This document shows positions 54,555-63,948 of a DNA stretch of 64,000 nucleotides, one piece after another. The DNA lies in assembly GCA_029984035.1 (NCBI GenBank), contig JASBYJ010000005.1, positions 92,829-156,828 on the forward strand, given 5' to 3'. The DNA is from Conchiformibius sp. (GTDB lineage: Bacteria; Pseudomonadota; Gammaproteobacteria; Burkholderiales; Neisseriaceae). The position numbers and the translations under genes were made by a program. Position 1 is the first letter of the stretch, and each line of letters starts with the position of its first letter. Under the pieces are notes generated by a model, which ran no database searches, was not told where the DNA came from, and saw only the letters and a list, made by a program, of their open reading frames with translations.

Positions 54555-55817
54555 ATGCACGTTTCCGAACTCCAAACCCAACATATCACCCAACTGCTTG
54601 AACAAGCAGAACAAATGGGTATTGAAAACGCCAACCGCTTCCGCAAGCAAGACTTGGTTTTTGAAATCGTCCGCCGCCTGATGAAAGACGGACGCGAATT
54701 CGTCTGCTCCGGCACGCTGGAAATTCTGCCCGACGGCTACGGCTTTCTGCGCAGCCCCAGCACTTCCTATCTTGCCTGCCCTGACGATATTTACGTATCG
54801 CCCAACCAAATCCGCCGTTTCAACCTGCACACCGGCGACACCATAGAAGGCACCGTGCGCGTACCCAAAAACGATGAAAAATATTTCGCCCTCGTCCGCT
54901 TGGACAGCATCAACGGCGACCATCCCGAAAAATGCCGCCATAAAGTTCTGTTTGAAAACCTCACCCCCCTGTTCCCCAACCAACAACTCAAACTCGAACG
55001 CGACACCGAAGCAGAAGAAAACATTACCGGGCGCGTCATCGACCTGATTTCACCCATCGGCTTGGGACAACGCGCCCTGCTGGTCGCCCCGCCCAAATCC
55101 GGCAAAACCGTGATGCTGCAAAACATCGCCCACGCCATCACTGCAAACTATCCCGAAGTGGAACTCATCGTTTTACTGATAGACGAACGTCCGGAAGAAG
55201 TAACCGAGATGTCGCGCAGCGTGCAAGGCGAAGTGGTCGCTTCCACTTTTGACGAACCTGCGCAACGCCATGTTCAAGTAGCCGAAATGGTGATTGAAAA
55301 AGCCAAACGCATGGTAGAGCATAAAAAAGACGTAGTGATTCTGCTCGACTCGATTACCCGCTTGGCACGCGCCTACAATACCGTCGTACCGACTTCCGGC
55401 AAAATTTTGACCGGCGGCGTAGATGCGAACGCCCTGCACCGCCCCAAACGCTTTTTCGGTGCCGCCCGAAATATAGAAGAAGGCGGCTCGCTCACCATTA
55501 TTGCCACCGCCTTGGTAGAAACCGGCAGCCGTATGGACGATGTGATTTTTGAAGAATTCAAAGGCACGGGCAATATGGAATTGAATCTGGAACGCAGGCT
55601 GGCTGAAAAGCGCGTATTCCCGGCCATCAACATCAACAAATCCGGCACGCGCCGAGAAGAACTGTTGGTAGCACAAGAGCAATTGCAAAAAATGTGGGCA
55701 TTGCGCCGTGTCATTCATCCTATGGACGACATCGAAGCGGCAGAATTTCTGATTGACAAAGTGAAAAAATCCAAAAACAACGATGATTTTTTCAATTCCA
55801 TGAAACGTGGAAAATAA
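54555..55817 (+). CDS. rho: Transcription termination factor Rho
   Basis: The 420-residue hexameric RNA helicase begins with the Rho N-terminal helical domain, an RNA-binding cold-shock-like domain (LEILPDGYGFLRSPSTSYLA) and the ATPase domain with P-loop APPKSGKTV (179-186), IVLLIDERPEEVTEM and VILLDSITRLARAYN. Standard length. It lies after queF with a DUS pair between (54432, 54479) that may end queF transcription. Confidence 0.98.
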   Translation: MHVSELQTQHITQLLEQAEQMGIENANRFRKQDLVFEIVRRLMKDGREFVCSGTLEILPDGYGFLRSPSTSYLACPDDIYVSPNQIRRFNLHTGDTIEGTVRVPKNDEKYFALVRLDSINGDHPEKCRHKVLFENLTPLFPNQQLKLERDTEAEENITGRVIDLISPIGLGQRALLVAPPKSGKTVMLQNIAHAITANYPEVELIVLLIDERPEEVTEMSRSVQGEVVASTFDEPAQRHVQVAEMVIEKAKRMVEHKKDVVILLDSITRLARAYNTVVPTSGKILTGGVDANALHRPKRFFGAARNIEEGGSLTIIATALVETGSRMDDVIFEEFKGTGNMELNLERRLAEKRVFPAININKSGTRREELLVAQEQLQKMWALRRVIHPMDDIEAAEFLIDKVKKSKNNDDFFNSMKRGK

Positions 55818-55865
55818 TCCGAGTGTAAACAGATTAGACTGATTTTAGCCAAGCCACCAACGATA

Positions 55866-55905
55866 ACAGGCTGCCTGAAAAGTTTTCAGGCAGCCTGTGT
55901 TTTTG
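55866..55905 (+). terminator. DUS-pair terminator of rho
   Basis: ACAGGCTGCCTGAAAA and TTTTCAGGCAGCCTGT, followed by GTTTTTG; 48 bases past the stop. Confidence 0.8.
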
Positions 55906-56027
55906 ACATTATGAACAATCCAACCGTTTATTTCCCGTATATAGTTCGTTTCCATAAAATGAATGTAGCTTAGGTTGAAACGAAGTAGCAATCCACACTG
56001 CATTTCAAACCAAGCGATACCGTTATC

Positions 56028-56378
56028 TCAATCCAATTCGGCGCGTGAAAAAATATCCAAAATCAAGGCTTCATCTTCGCAAGCCGCTTTAAAAGCCAAA
56101 ATAAAGGTTTTTAAGGCATCGGCATTGTCAGAGTAAGCGCAAAACATCCCACTTTCCGAGTCAAACTCAATGATTTCGGCATATTCGGGCAACTGTTCGT
56201 GTAAAAACACGCTCGCCAAGGCTTGCCAATCGTAGCCGTTTCCTTCAAAGCCTTCATCGCTGCGGCTGTCAAAAATGGCTTGCCGATATTCGCCCACATC
56301 TAAACATACGGAAAACTGTTGGTCGTGTTCCACCCAAAAAAATGGGGCGATACTTTGTTCAAAGTCTTGATTGTTCAT
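56028..56378 (-). CDS. Imm51-like immunity protein
   Basis: The 116-residue acidic protein has FSVCLDVGEYRQAIFDSRSD, then the FEGNGYDWQALASVFL segment and FDSESGMFCAYSDNADALKT, which resemble the Imm51 family of polymorphic-toxin immunity proteins. Cytoplasmic, no signal peptide. No toxin gene is adjacent: rho is convergent and the CoA-transferase ends upstream. It may be an orphan immunity gene that protects against toxins of competitors. Family call by pattern, moderately sure. Confidence 0.65.
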   Translation of the reverse strand: MNNQDFEQSIAPFFWVEHDQQFSVCLDVGEYRQAIFDSRSDEGFEGNGYDWQALASVFLHEQLPEYAEIIEFDSESGMFCAYSDNADALKTFILAFKAACEDEALILDIFSRAELD

Positions 56379-56408
56379 GGTGTTACCTTGTTTTGAAAAA
56401 TTTGAACA

Positions 56409-56447
56409 AACAGGCTGCCTGAAACCCGTTCAGGCAGCCCGTTTTTT
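56409..56447 (-). terminator. DUS-pair terminator of the CoA-transferase gene
   Basis: Facing DUS copies with a 5-base loop between the CoA-transferase stop and the start of the Imm51-like gene. Confidence 0.65.
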
Positions 56448-56465
56448 ATTTTTTTAATCAAGCTG

Positions 56466-57992
56466 TTATTTCACGCGCATATCGCCCGTTTCCACAAAAC
56501 GCTGGTGCCAAGACAAAGCCTCCGCCAGCAAATGCGGCGTGTGCAAACCGACTTTGGCGGCTTTTTCGGCGCGGTCAAAATAATCGCGCAACTGGTCGCG
56601 GTAATCGGGGTGGGCGCAGTTTTCAATGATGAGTTTGGCGCGTTGGCGCGGCGATTTGCCGCGCAAATCCGCCATGCCCTGTTCGGTAACGATAAACATC
56701 ACATCGTGTTCGGTGTGGTCGTGGTGCGACACCATCGGCACGATGCAGGAAATCGCCCCGTCTTTCGCCACCGAGGGCGACACAAAGAACGAGAAAAACG
56801 CATTGCGGGTAAAGTCGCCCGAACCGCCGATGCCGTTCATCATTTTCGTGCCCATGATGTGGGTGGAATTGACGTTGCCGTAGATGTCGGCTTCAATCAT
56901 CGCGTTCATGCCGATGATGCCCAAACGGCGGATGACTTCGGGGCTGTTGGTGTATTCCATCGGGCGCAGAATGATTTTGTCGCGCAAAAACTCAATATTG
57001 TCGTTAAAGCGTTGCAGCGCATCGGGGCTGAACGACAGCGCGGTGGCGGAAGCGTGTTTCATTTTGCCCGCGATAATCAAATCCAGCATACCGTCCTGCA
57101 GCACTTCGGTGTAGCCGGTCAAATCGTCAAACGGCGCGTCCAGCAAACCGGCAAGCACGGCGTTGGCGACGTTGCCCACGCCCGATTGCAGGGGCAGCAG
57201 GTTTTTCGGCAAACGTCCGGCTTTCACTTCGTGATTAAAGAAATCAATGATTTGCGCGGCAATGCGTTTGGAATTGTCGTCCGGGTCGGCGAATTTGCTG
57301 TTGCGGTCGCCGCTATCGGTCAGCACCACGGCAACGATTTTGTCGGGGTCGCATTCCAAATAGGGCGAACCGATGCGGTCAAACGGGCCGGTAATCGGAA
57401 TGGGCTGGCGGTGCGGCGGCACGCCGATGTCAAAAACGATGTCGTGCATGCCTTCCAGTTTGGCGTTTTGGGCGGTATTGACTTCAATAATGACTTTTTT
57501 CGCGGCTTTGACGGCTTCGTTCATGTGGCCGATGCCCATTGCGGGAATGATTTTGCCTTCTTCGGTGATGGCGGCGGCTTCCACTACGGCTACGTCAAAC
57601 GCGCCGTAAAAACCTTGGCGCATTTGTTGCTCAACGTGCGACAGGTGCATATCCTGATAAGCGGTGTGGCCGGCGTTGATGTTGTTGCGCAGGGCGGGGT
57701 CGGATTGGAAGGGGCTGCGGAAGCTGACGCAGTTGGCGGCGGCAAGTACGCCGTCGCATTCGGGAGCGGTGGACGCGCCGGTTACCACGCTGATTTGAAA
57801 AGTTCCGCCTTTGGCATGCTCCGCTTTGCCGCGTTCAGCTATCGCAGTGGGCAGGGCTTTCGGATAACCTGCGCCCGTAAATCCGCTCAAAGCAACCACC
57901 ATGCCGTTTTGTACAAATTCGGCGGCTTGTTCGGCGGACATCATTTTGTTGCGCAAACCGGCATGTCTGATACGTTCTACCGCTTGGTTCAT
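56466..57992 (-). CDS. Succinate:acetate CoA-transferase / acetyl-CoA hydrolase family
   Basis: The 508-residue class I CoA-transferase has NGMVVALSGFTGAGYPKALP in the N domain, VVEAAAITEEGKIIPAMGIG, and GTKMMNGIGGSGDFTRNAF in the C domain; E296 in GYTEVLQDGML is the likely catalytic glutamate (E294 in Acetobacter AarC). Such enzymes move CoA between succinate, acetate and related acids and can support acetate metabolism. TAGGAGAGCAC precedes the ATG. Third codon positions are strongly G+C biased. Confidence 0.9.
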   Translation of the reverse strand: MNQAVERIRHAGLRNKMMSAEQAAEFVQNGMVVALSGFTGAGYPKALPTAIAERGKAEHAKGGTFQISVVTGASTAPECDGVLAAANCVSFRSPFQSDPALRNNINAGHTAYQDMHLSHVEQQMRQGFYGAFDVAVVEAAAITEEGKIIPAMGIGHMNEAVKAAKKVIIEVNTAQNAKLEGMHDIVFDIGVPPHRQPIPITGPFDRIGSPYLECDPDKIVAVVLTDSGDRNSKFADPDDNSKRIAAQIIDFFNHEVKAGRLPKNLLPLQSGVGNVANAVLAGLLDAPFDDLTGYTEVLQDGMLDLIIAGKMKHASATALSFSPDALQRFNDNIEFLRDKIILRPMEYTNSPEVIRRLGIIGMNAMIEADIYGNVNSTHIMGTKMMNGIGGSGDFTRNAFFSFFVSPSVAKDGAISCIVPMVSHHDHTEHDVMFIVTEQGMADLRGKSPRQRAKLIIENCAHPDYRDQLRDYFDRAEKAAKVGLHTPHLLAEALSWHQRFVETGDMRVK

Positions 57993-58323
57993 GTGTGCTC
58001 TCCTAAATTATTGTTTCGGATGAATACTTTAAACATTTGCCGTGCGGCATGTATTCGGGCACACGGCAACAGGACTATGTAACAACGTGTAATATATCGT
58101 AAAGAAAACAGGCTGTACAGAATAATCAAGGCTGCCTGAACCGTTTTTCAGGCAGCCTTGATGCAGGATTTGACTGCAGCAGACATAAAACCCTTGTTTC
58201 CAAAACGATTAAGGTCTGCAATCACATACGCTGCTGCCTACCATCATATTATTCTGTGGTTCGCATATCTCGCACAGGCTTCTTGTCTGCATCCCGGAAA
58301 TCCTTTATTCTTCTTATTTTGAT
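57993..58323. other. Divergent intergenic region before the thiC riboswitch
   Basis: A facing DUS pair (about 58127-58157) lies in the middle although both flanking genes point away from it, so it is not a terminator for a known gene. The thiC promoter is expected near 58240-58310; I cannot place it with confidence. Confidence 0.45.
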
Positions 58324-58402
58324 AGTCGGGGTGCTGCCTGAAAGGGCGGCTGAGATAACACCCGTTGAACCTGATGCGGTTAAAACCGCCGTAGGAAACT
58401 AA
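58324..58402 (+). ncRNA. TPP riboswitch (THI element)
   Basis: The conserved blocks are GGGGTG, GGCTGAGAT, ACACCCGTTGAACCTGATG and GCCGTAGGAA, in order. The P3 arm (CTGCC paired with GGCGG) lies within a DUS-like word GCTGCCTGAA (58333-58342). It controls thiC, consistent with feedback by thiamine pyrophosphate. Confidence 0.95.
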
Positions 58403-58435
58403 ACCGATGCAAATCGACACCAATACAATTTGCCG

Positions 58436-58486
58436 ACACGTTTGGACAGCGTTCATTGCCGTTAACGCTGTCCAAACGTGTTTTGG
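58436..58486 (+). terminator. Riboswitch-linked terminator before thiC
   Basis: An 18-base perfect stem (58436-58453 with 58464-58481), ACACGTTTGGACAGCGTT and its complement, around a 10-base loop and followed by TTTGG. With TPP bound, transcription should stop here, 40 bases before thiC. Confidence 0.85.
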
Positions 58487-58525
58487 TTTTCTGCGCGGCT
58501 TGAACCGATATTTTCGGAGCAAAGC

Positions 58526-60397
58526 ATGTCTGCACAACACCAAAACGAAACCAACAAAATCAATCGATTGTCTGAAGAATTAGGCATCAGTTTCGCCTAT
58601 CCCAATTCACAGAAAATCTACATACAAGGGAGCCGCGCCGACATTCGGGTACCCCTGCGCGAAATCAGCCAAGACGACACGGTAAGCTCTCGCGGCAGCG
58701 AAAGCAATCCGCCCATTCCCGTTTACGACACATCCGGACCATACGGTGATGCCAATGCCCGTATCGACTTAAAACAAGGCTTGCCCCCTATCCGCCAAGC
58801 CTGGTTGGACGAGCGCGGCGATAGCGAAAGGCTGCCTGAACTATCCAGCGAATACGGCAGACAGCGTGCCAATGCAGCCGAAACCGCCGCGCTGCGCTTT
58901 GCTCATACCGCACATCCCCGCCGTGCAAAATCAGGTGCCAACGTTACCCAAATGCACTATGCCCGCAAAGGCATCATCACTCCCGAAATGGAATTTGCCG
59001 CTATCCGCGAACGCGCCAAACTGGACCAAATTTGGAGCGACCCGCGTTATGCCATGTTGTTAAAACAACACCGCGGCGAAGCACACGGCGCATCATTACC
59101 CGCCCGCCCCGACCAAATCACACCCGAATTCGTCCGCAGCGAAATCGCCGCAGGACGCGCCATCATCCCTGCCAATATCAATCACCCCGAACTTGAGCCG
59201 ATGATTATCGGACGCAATTTCCGCGTCAAAATCAACGGCAACTTAGGCAATTCCGCGGTTACTTCCTCGCTCACCGAAGAAGTGGAAAAAATGGTATGGT
59301 CGCTGCGTTGGGGCGCAGACACGATTATGGACTTATCGACAGGAGCAAACATTCACGAAACGCGCGAGTGGATTTTGCGCAATGCTCCCGTACCCATCGG
59401 TACCGTGCCGATTTATCAGGCATTGGAAAAAACCGGCGGCATCGCCGAAGATTTAACTTGGGAAATCTTCCGCGACACCCTGGTTGAACAAGCCGAACAA
59501 GGCGTTGATTATTTCACCATCCATGCAGGCGTATTGCTGCGCCATATCCCCTTAACCGCCAAACGTCTCACCGGCATCGTATCGCGCGGCGGTTCGATTA
59601 TGGCCAAATGGTGTCTGGCGCACCACAAAGAAAACTTTCTCTACACCCGTTTTGACGAAATTTGCGAAATCATGAAAGCCTACGACGTGTCGTTCAGTTT
59701 GGGGGACGGACTGCGTTCGGGCAGCATTGCCGATGCCAATGACGAAGCCCAATTCGCCGAACTGTACACACTCGGCGAGCTGACTGCAAAAGCATGGCGA
59801 CACGATGTACAAGTCATGATTGAAGGTCCGGGCCACATACCTCTGCAACGCGTACGCCAAAACATGGACGAAGAGCTGCAACACTGCTTCGAAGCGCCCT
59901 TTTATACGCTCGGCCCGTTGGTAACCGACGTCGCCCCCGCATACGACCACATCACATCAGGCATCGGCGCCACCCATATCGCATGGTACGGCACATCCAT
60001 GCTCTGCTACGTTACCCCAAAAGAACACTTGGGCCTGCCCGACAAAGAAGACGTACGCACCGGCATCATCACCTACAAACTCGCCGCGCATGCCGCCGAC
60101 TTGGCCAAAGGCTGGCCGGGCGCACAATTGCGCGACAACGCCCTATCCAAAGCACGGTTTGAATTCCGTTGGCGCGACCAATTCCGTCTCAGTCTCGACC
60201 CTGAACGCGCAGAAAGCTTTCATGACGCAACCCTGCCTGCGGAAGCCGCCAAAGTGGCACATTTTTGCTCCATGTGCGGCCCCAAATTCTGCTCGATGAA
60301 AATCACGCAGGAAGTACGCGACTATGCCGCCGTGCAACAGGCAATGGAGGAAAAAGCCGTAGAGTTTGTCCGGCAGGGTGGCGAGGTATACCGTTAA
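58526..60397 (+). CDS. thiC: Phosphomethylpyrimidine synthase ThiC
   Basis: The 623-residue radical-SAM enzyme converts aminoimidazole ribotide into the pyrimidine of thiamine. The C-terminal cluster motif is HFCSMCGPKFCSMKI (CxxCxxxxC); ITPEMEFAAIRERAKL, GTVPIYQALEKTGGIAEDLT and YTRFDEICEIMKAYDVSFSL are characteristic. GGAG nine bases upstream fixes ATG 58526. No other thi gene is in the window. Regulation by the upstream TPP riboswitch is clear. Confidence 0.98.
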   Translation: MSAQHQNETNKINRLSEELGISFAYPNSQKIYIQGSRADIRVPLREISQDDTVSSRGSESNPPIPVYDTSGPYGDANARIDLKQGLPPIRQAWLDERGDSERLPELSSEYGRQRANAAETAALRFAHTAHPRRAKSGANVTQMHYARKGIITPEMEFAAIRERAKLDQIWSDPRYAMLLKQHRGEAHGASLPARPDQITPEFVRSEIAAGRAIIPANINHPELEPMIIGRNFRVKINGNLGNSAVTSSLTEEVEKMVWSLRWGADTIMDLSTGANIHETREWILRNAPVPIGTVPIYQALEKTGGIAEDLTWEIFRDTLVEQAEQGVDYFTIHAGVLLRHIPLTAKRLTGIVSRGGSIMAKWCLAHHKENFLYTRFDEICEIMKAYDVSFSLGDGLRSGSIADANDEAQFAELYTLGELTAKAWRHDVQVMIEGPGHIPLQRVRQNMDEELQHCFEAPFYTLGPLVTDVAPAYDHITSGIGATHIAWYGTSMLCYVTPKEHLGLPDKEDVRTGIITYKLAAHAADLAKGWPGAQLRDNALSKARFEFRWRDQFRLSLDPERAESFHDATLPAEAAKVAHFCSMCGPKFCSMKITQEVRDYAAVQQAMEEKAVEFVRQGGEVYR

Positions 60398-60534
60398 TCG
60401 GATATCAGGCTGCCTGAAATCTTTAAAGCCATATCACAGACAGTCTTGATTCCTTCGCATGATTATCCGGCCTTGCCTATGCTTCCTTGCTTTGTGCAAG
60501 CACATTAGGTTCATATTGTCCGTTAATCCCAAAA

Positions 60535-60574
60535 TTTCAGGCAGCCTCCCGATATTTCGGAAGGCTGCCTGAAA
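60535..60574. terminator. Bidirectional DUS-pair terminator between thiC and fabI
   Basis: TTTCAGGCAGCCT and AGGCTGCCTGAAA flank a 14-base loop that itself contains CCCGATATTTCGG, and serve two convergent genes. Confidence 0.7.
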
Positions 60575-60594
60575 AGCATTGATGTTCAGTGTGT

Positions 60595-61383
60595 TTACTC
60601 GTCGGCATCATTAAGGGCGTTAATGCTGTAACCCCCGTCAACATAGGTGATTTCACCGGTTATCCCTGCCGCCAAGTCGGACAGCAAAAACGCTGCGGCA
60701 TTGCCGACATCTTCGATGGTCACATTACGGCGCAAGGGATTTTGTGCCGCAACATGAGCCAATAACTTGCCGAAGTCTGCAATACCTGCCGCAGCCAATG
60801 TTTTAATCGGGCCTGCGGAAATACCGTTGCAGCGGATGCCTTCTTTACCCAAACAGGATGCGGTAAAACGGATGCCTGCTTCCAAACTGGCTTTTGCCAT
60901 ACCCATAACGTTGTAATTAGGCACAGCGCGAACGGCACCCAAATAAGACAATGCCAAAATCGATGCGTTACGTCCGCGCATCATAGGGCGCGCCGCTTTG
61001 GCCAATGCGGGCAGGCTGTAAGCGGAAACTTCATGAGCCGTATTGAACGCTTCGCGGCTGATACTGTCGAGAAAATCGCCGCTCAATGCTTCTTTGGGAG
61101 CAAAGGCGATAGCGTGTACCAAGCCGTCCAAACCGTCCCAATGCTGAGAGAGGTCGTTAAATACGGCTGCAATTTCTTCATCGCTTTGCACATCGCAATG
61201 GAATACCAATTGGGAGCCGAAACCTTCGGCGAGCTTGCGCACACGCTCTTCCAGCTTGTCAACGGCAAAAGTAAACGCCAGCTCCGCACCTTGTTCGTGG
61301 CAGGCTTTGGCGATGCCGTAAGCAATGGAACGTTCGGAAATCATGCCGGTAATCAGAATTTTTTTGCCTTGCAAAAATGCCAT
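60595..61383 (-). CDS. fabI: Enoyl-[acyl-carrier-protein] reductase (NADH) FabI
   Basis: The 262-residue short-chain dehydrogenase completes each round of fatty-acid elongation. NAD site KKILITGMISERSIAYGIA, the catalytic Y157 and K164 in NYNVMGMAK, and AGITGEITYVDGGYSINAL are those of FabI, the triclosan target. AAAGGAC precedes ATG 61383. Confidence 0.97.
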   Translation of the reverse strand: MAFLQGKKILITGMISERSIAYGIAKACHEQGAELAFTFAVDKLEERVRKLAEGFGSQLVFHCDVQSDEEIAAVFNDLSQHWDGLDGLVHAIAFAPKEALSGDFLDSISREAFNTAHEVSAYSLPALAKAARPMMRGRNASILALSYLGAVRAVPNYNVMGMAKASLEAGIRFTASCLGKEGIRCNGISAGPIKTLAAAGIADFGKLLAHVAAQNPLRRNVTIEDVGNAAAFLLSDLAAGITGEITYVDGGYSINALNDADE

Positions 61384-61458
61384 TTTATTGTCCTTTATCT
61401 GCAATCCATCGGAAACCGAAAGCGGTGATTATAACGGATTTACACATGCCTTGCTTTT

Positions 61459-63750
61459 TCAGGAGCGGCGTTTTTTCAGGCTGCCTGAAGACTGTTTGCC
61501 GCGCGCTTGGGGAGCTTTTCCGACAAACTGCATGTCGGTACGCACGTTGCGCTCGTTTTCGGCCTTTTTGCGGCGGCCGCCCGACACCAGCACCAAATCA
61601 ATTTTGCTGGTTTCCAAATCGGCACGCGCCACTTTCACAGTTACCGTATCGCCGATGTTAAAGCGTATGCCGCTGCGCTCGCCTACCATAGCCAAAATAT
61701 CGGCGCGGTAATTGAAATAGTCTTCGCCCAAATCGCTGACATGCACCATGCCTTCGATATGGATGTCGTTCAAGGTAACGAATATGCCGAAATTGGCCAT
61801 ACCTGAAATTTTGCCGCCGAATACTTCGCCCACCTTGTCGCGCATATAGAAGGTTTTCAGCCAATTTTCCACATCGCGCGAAGCGTCATCGGCACGGCGT
61901 TCGCAATGGGAGGTGTGCACGCCCGCAGCCTGCCAAGACGGGAAATTGCACGGTTCGCCCGATAAGGCCGCTTTGATACTGCGGTGTACCAATAAATCGG
62001 GATAACGGCGGATAGGCGAAGTGAAATGGGCGTAATGTTCGTATGCCAAACCGAAATGACCGCTGTTATCCGGTTCGTAAACTGCTTGCTGCATCGAACG
62101 CAACAGCATCATCTGAATCAAGGCATAATCGCTGCGTGTGCGCACGCTTTCAGCCAATTTGGCGTAATGCTTGGGCGTAGGTTTGTCCTTACCGCCCAAT
62201 GTCAATCCCAACAAAGCCAGTTGTTCACGCAAGACGGCGAGTTTTTCGGGGGTCGGCCCCGAGTGATTGCGGAACAATGCGGATTGTTTGTTTTTCAAAA
62301 GAAAATCAGCGGCACACACATTGGCTGCCAACATGCATTCTTCAATCAATTTATGGGCATCATTGCGAACGACGGGTTCTATCCGTTCGATTTTGCCGTC
62401 ATCGTTGAACAACATCTGCGTTTCCACCGTATCGAATTCCATTGCGCCGCGTTGGGCGCGTTTTTTTTGGAATGCCTGAAACAGTTTATACAGAGTATCC
62501 AAGTTGCGCTTATACGGGTTGTCTGCACCGCTTTCCAGCCAATTCCACACCTGCGTATAAGTCAAACGCCCGTGCGATTTCATAACTGCGGGATAAAAAG
62601 CATAGTCTTTCAGGCTGCCTGAAGCGCCTACCACGATATCGCACACCATACACAAACGTTCCACATCGGGATTGAGAGAACAAATGCCGTTGGACAATTT
62701 TTCAGGCAGCATCGGAATCACGCGGCGCGGAAAATACACACTGGTAGCACGTTCATACGCATCTTTGTCAATCGCGTCATTCGGACGGACATAATGGCTG
62801 ACATCGGCAATCGCTACCACCAAACGGTAATCGCGCCCCTGTTTTTCGGCATATACCGCATCGTCAAAATCGCGCGATGACTCGCCGTCTATCGTAATCA
62901 ACGGCAAATCGCGCAAATCCACCCTGCCGTTCCAATCGCTTGGGCGAACCTCGGACGGGATTTTTTCCGCCGCCCGTGTGCAGGCTTCGCTAAACTGGTG
63001 AGGCAGTTTGTGCTTACGCAAGGCAATTTCTATTTCCATGCCGCTGTCGGCATAATCCCCCAACACCTCCACCACCTTTGCCAAAGCAGGTCGGTGCCCT
63101 TCGGGATAACTTTCAATATGCGCTACGATTACCTGACCGTGTTTAGGCCGAAATTGCGCCACCGATTCGGGCTCCAGGATAATGCTTTGCTGCAAACGGC
63201 GGTCCTCCGCTTCCAATACCGCCACGCCCCGCTCTATGTAAAAACGGCCCACCACGTCCGATTGCGCGCGCTCCACAATATCCAATACCTGTCCTTCGCG
63301 GCGGCCGCGCCTGTCCGTACCTTTCGGGCGTACCGTAACAATATCGCCGTGCATCACCCCGCGCATTTCGCGTTCATACAGTACGAAATCGCCCTTACCG
63401 TCCGACACCAGCGGAACGGCAAAACCAAACCCGTCCTTATGCGCTTCCACACGGCATTTGACGATTTCCAATTTTTCCGCCGCACATACCGCTCCGCGGC
63501 GGTTAATCAGTACCTGACCGTCTCTTGCCATAGCCTTCAAACGGCGTTCGAAAAACTCGTATTCATCGTCTGAAATGGCAAATTTATCCGCCAACATCTC
63601 TATCTTTTGCGGCACGCCTTCACGCTCAAGCAGCGCAATAATCCACTCCCTGCTCGGCAAAGGATGTCCGCTGTATTTTTCCCGTTCGCGCTGCAGATAC
63701 GGATCCCTTCCGCGCAAATCCAAAGCTTTCTGATTGTTAATTTTTTTCAT
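61459..63750 (-). CDS. rnr: Ribonuclease R
   Basis: The 763-residue 3'-5' exoribonuclease has an N-terminal helix-turn-helix region, two cold-shock domains, the RNB domain with catalytic TIDGESSRDFDDAVYAEKQG, and an S1 domain (GEVFGGKISGMANFGIFVTL) with a short basic tail, KQSSGSLKKRRS, partly encoded by a DUS. It degrades structured RNA and defective rRNA. AAGGTGT precedes ATG 63750. It is the last protein gene before the tRNA pair. Confidence 0.97.
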   Translation of the reverse strand: MKKINNQKALDLRGRDPYLQREREKYSGHPLPSREWIIALLEREGVPQKIEMLADKFAISDDEYEFFERRLKAMARDGQVLINRRGAVCAAEKLEIVKCRVEAHKDGFGFAVPLVSDGKGDFVLYEREMRGVMHGDIVTVRPKGTDRRGRREGQVLDIVERAQSDVVGRFYIERGVAVLEAEDRRLQQSIILEPESVAQFRPKHGQVIVAHIESYPEGHRPALAKVVEVLGDYADSGMEIEIALRKHKLPHQFSEACTRAAEKIPSEVRPSDWNGRVDLRDLPLITIDGESSRDFDDAVYAEKQGRDYRLVVAIADVSHYVRPNDAIDKDAYERATSVYFPRRVIPMLPEKLSNGICSLNPDVERLCMVCDIVVGASGSLKDYAFYPAVMKSHGRLTYTQVWNWLESGADNPYKRNLDTLYKLFQAFQKKRAQRGAMEFDTVETQMLFNDDGKIERIEPVVRNDAHKLIEECMLAANVCAADFLLKNKQSALFRNHSGPTPEKLAVLREQLALLGLTLGGKDKPTPKHYAKLAESVRTRSDYALIQMMLLRSMQQAVYEPDNSGHFGLAYEHYAHFTSPIRRYPDLLVHRSIKAALSGEPCNFPSWQAAGVHTSHCERRADDASRDVENWLKTFYMRDKVGEVFGGKISGMANFGIFVTLNDIHIEGMVHVSDLGEDYFNYRADILAMVGERSGIRFNIGDTVTVKVARADLETSKIDLVLVSGGRRKKAENERNVRTDMQFVGKAPQARGKQSSGSLKKRRS

Positions 63751-63833
63751 ACTTGACACCTTTTTATGCGGTTTATTATAATTTCGCCTTTCGTTTCGGC
63801 CGCACTGTAACCGAAACGAAACGGAAAATCAAA

Positions 63834-63920
63834 GCCCAGGTGGCGGAATTGGTAGACGCGCCAGCTTCAGGTGCTGGTATCCTCACGGGTGTGGAAGTTC
63901 GAGTCTTCTCCTGGGCACCA
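63834..63920 (+). tRNA. tRNA-Leu (CAG)
   Basis: 87 bases including encoded CCA. The acceptor stem GCCCAGG pairs with CCTGGGC, the anticodon stem-loop CCAGC-TTCAGGT-GCTGG gives anticodon CAG, and the long variable arm (TATCCTCACGGGTGT region) is that of a class II leucine tRNA. Confidence 0.97.
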
Positions 63921-63948
63921 ATACTTTGATTTTCCAACACAACTTAAA

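Noticed and set aside
56505..58082. A 525-codon open frame antisense to the CoA-transferase gene
   Set aside because: Shadow of a codon-biased gene; the minus-strand protein has full family motifs and a ribosome site.
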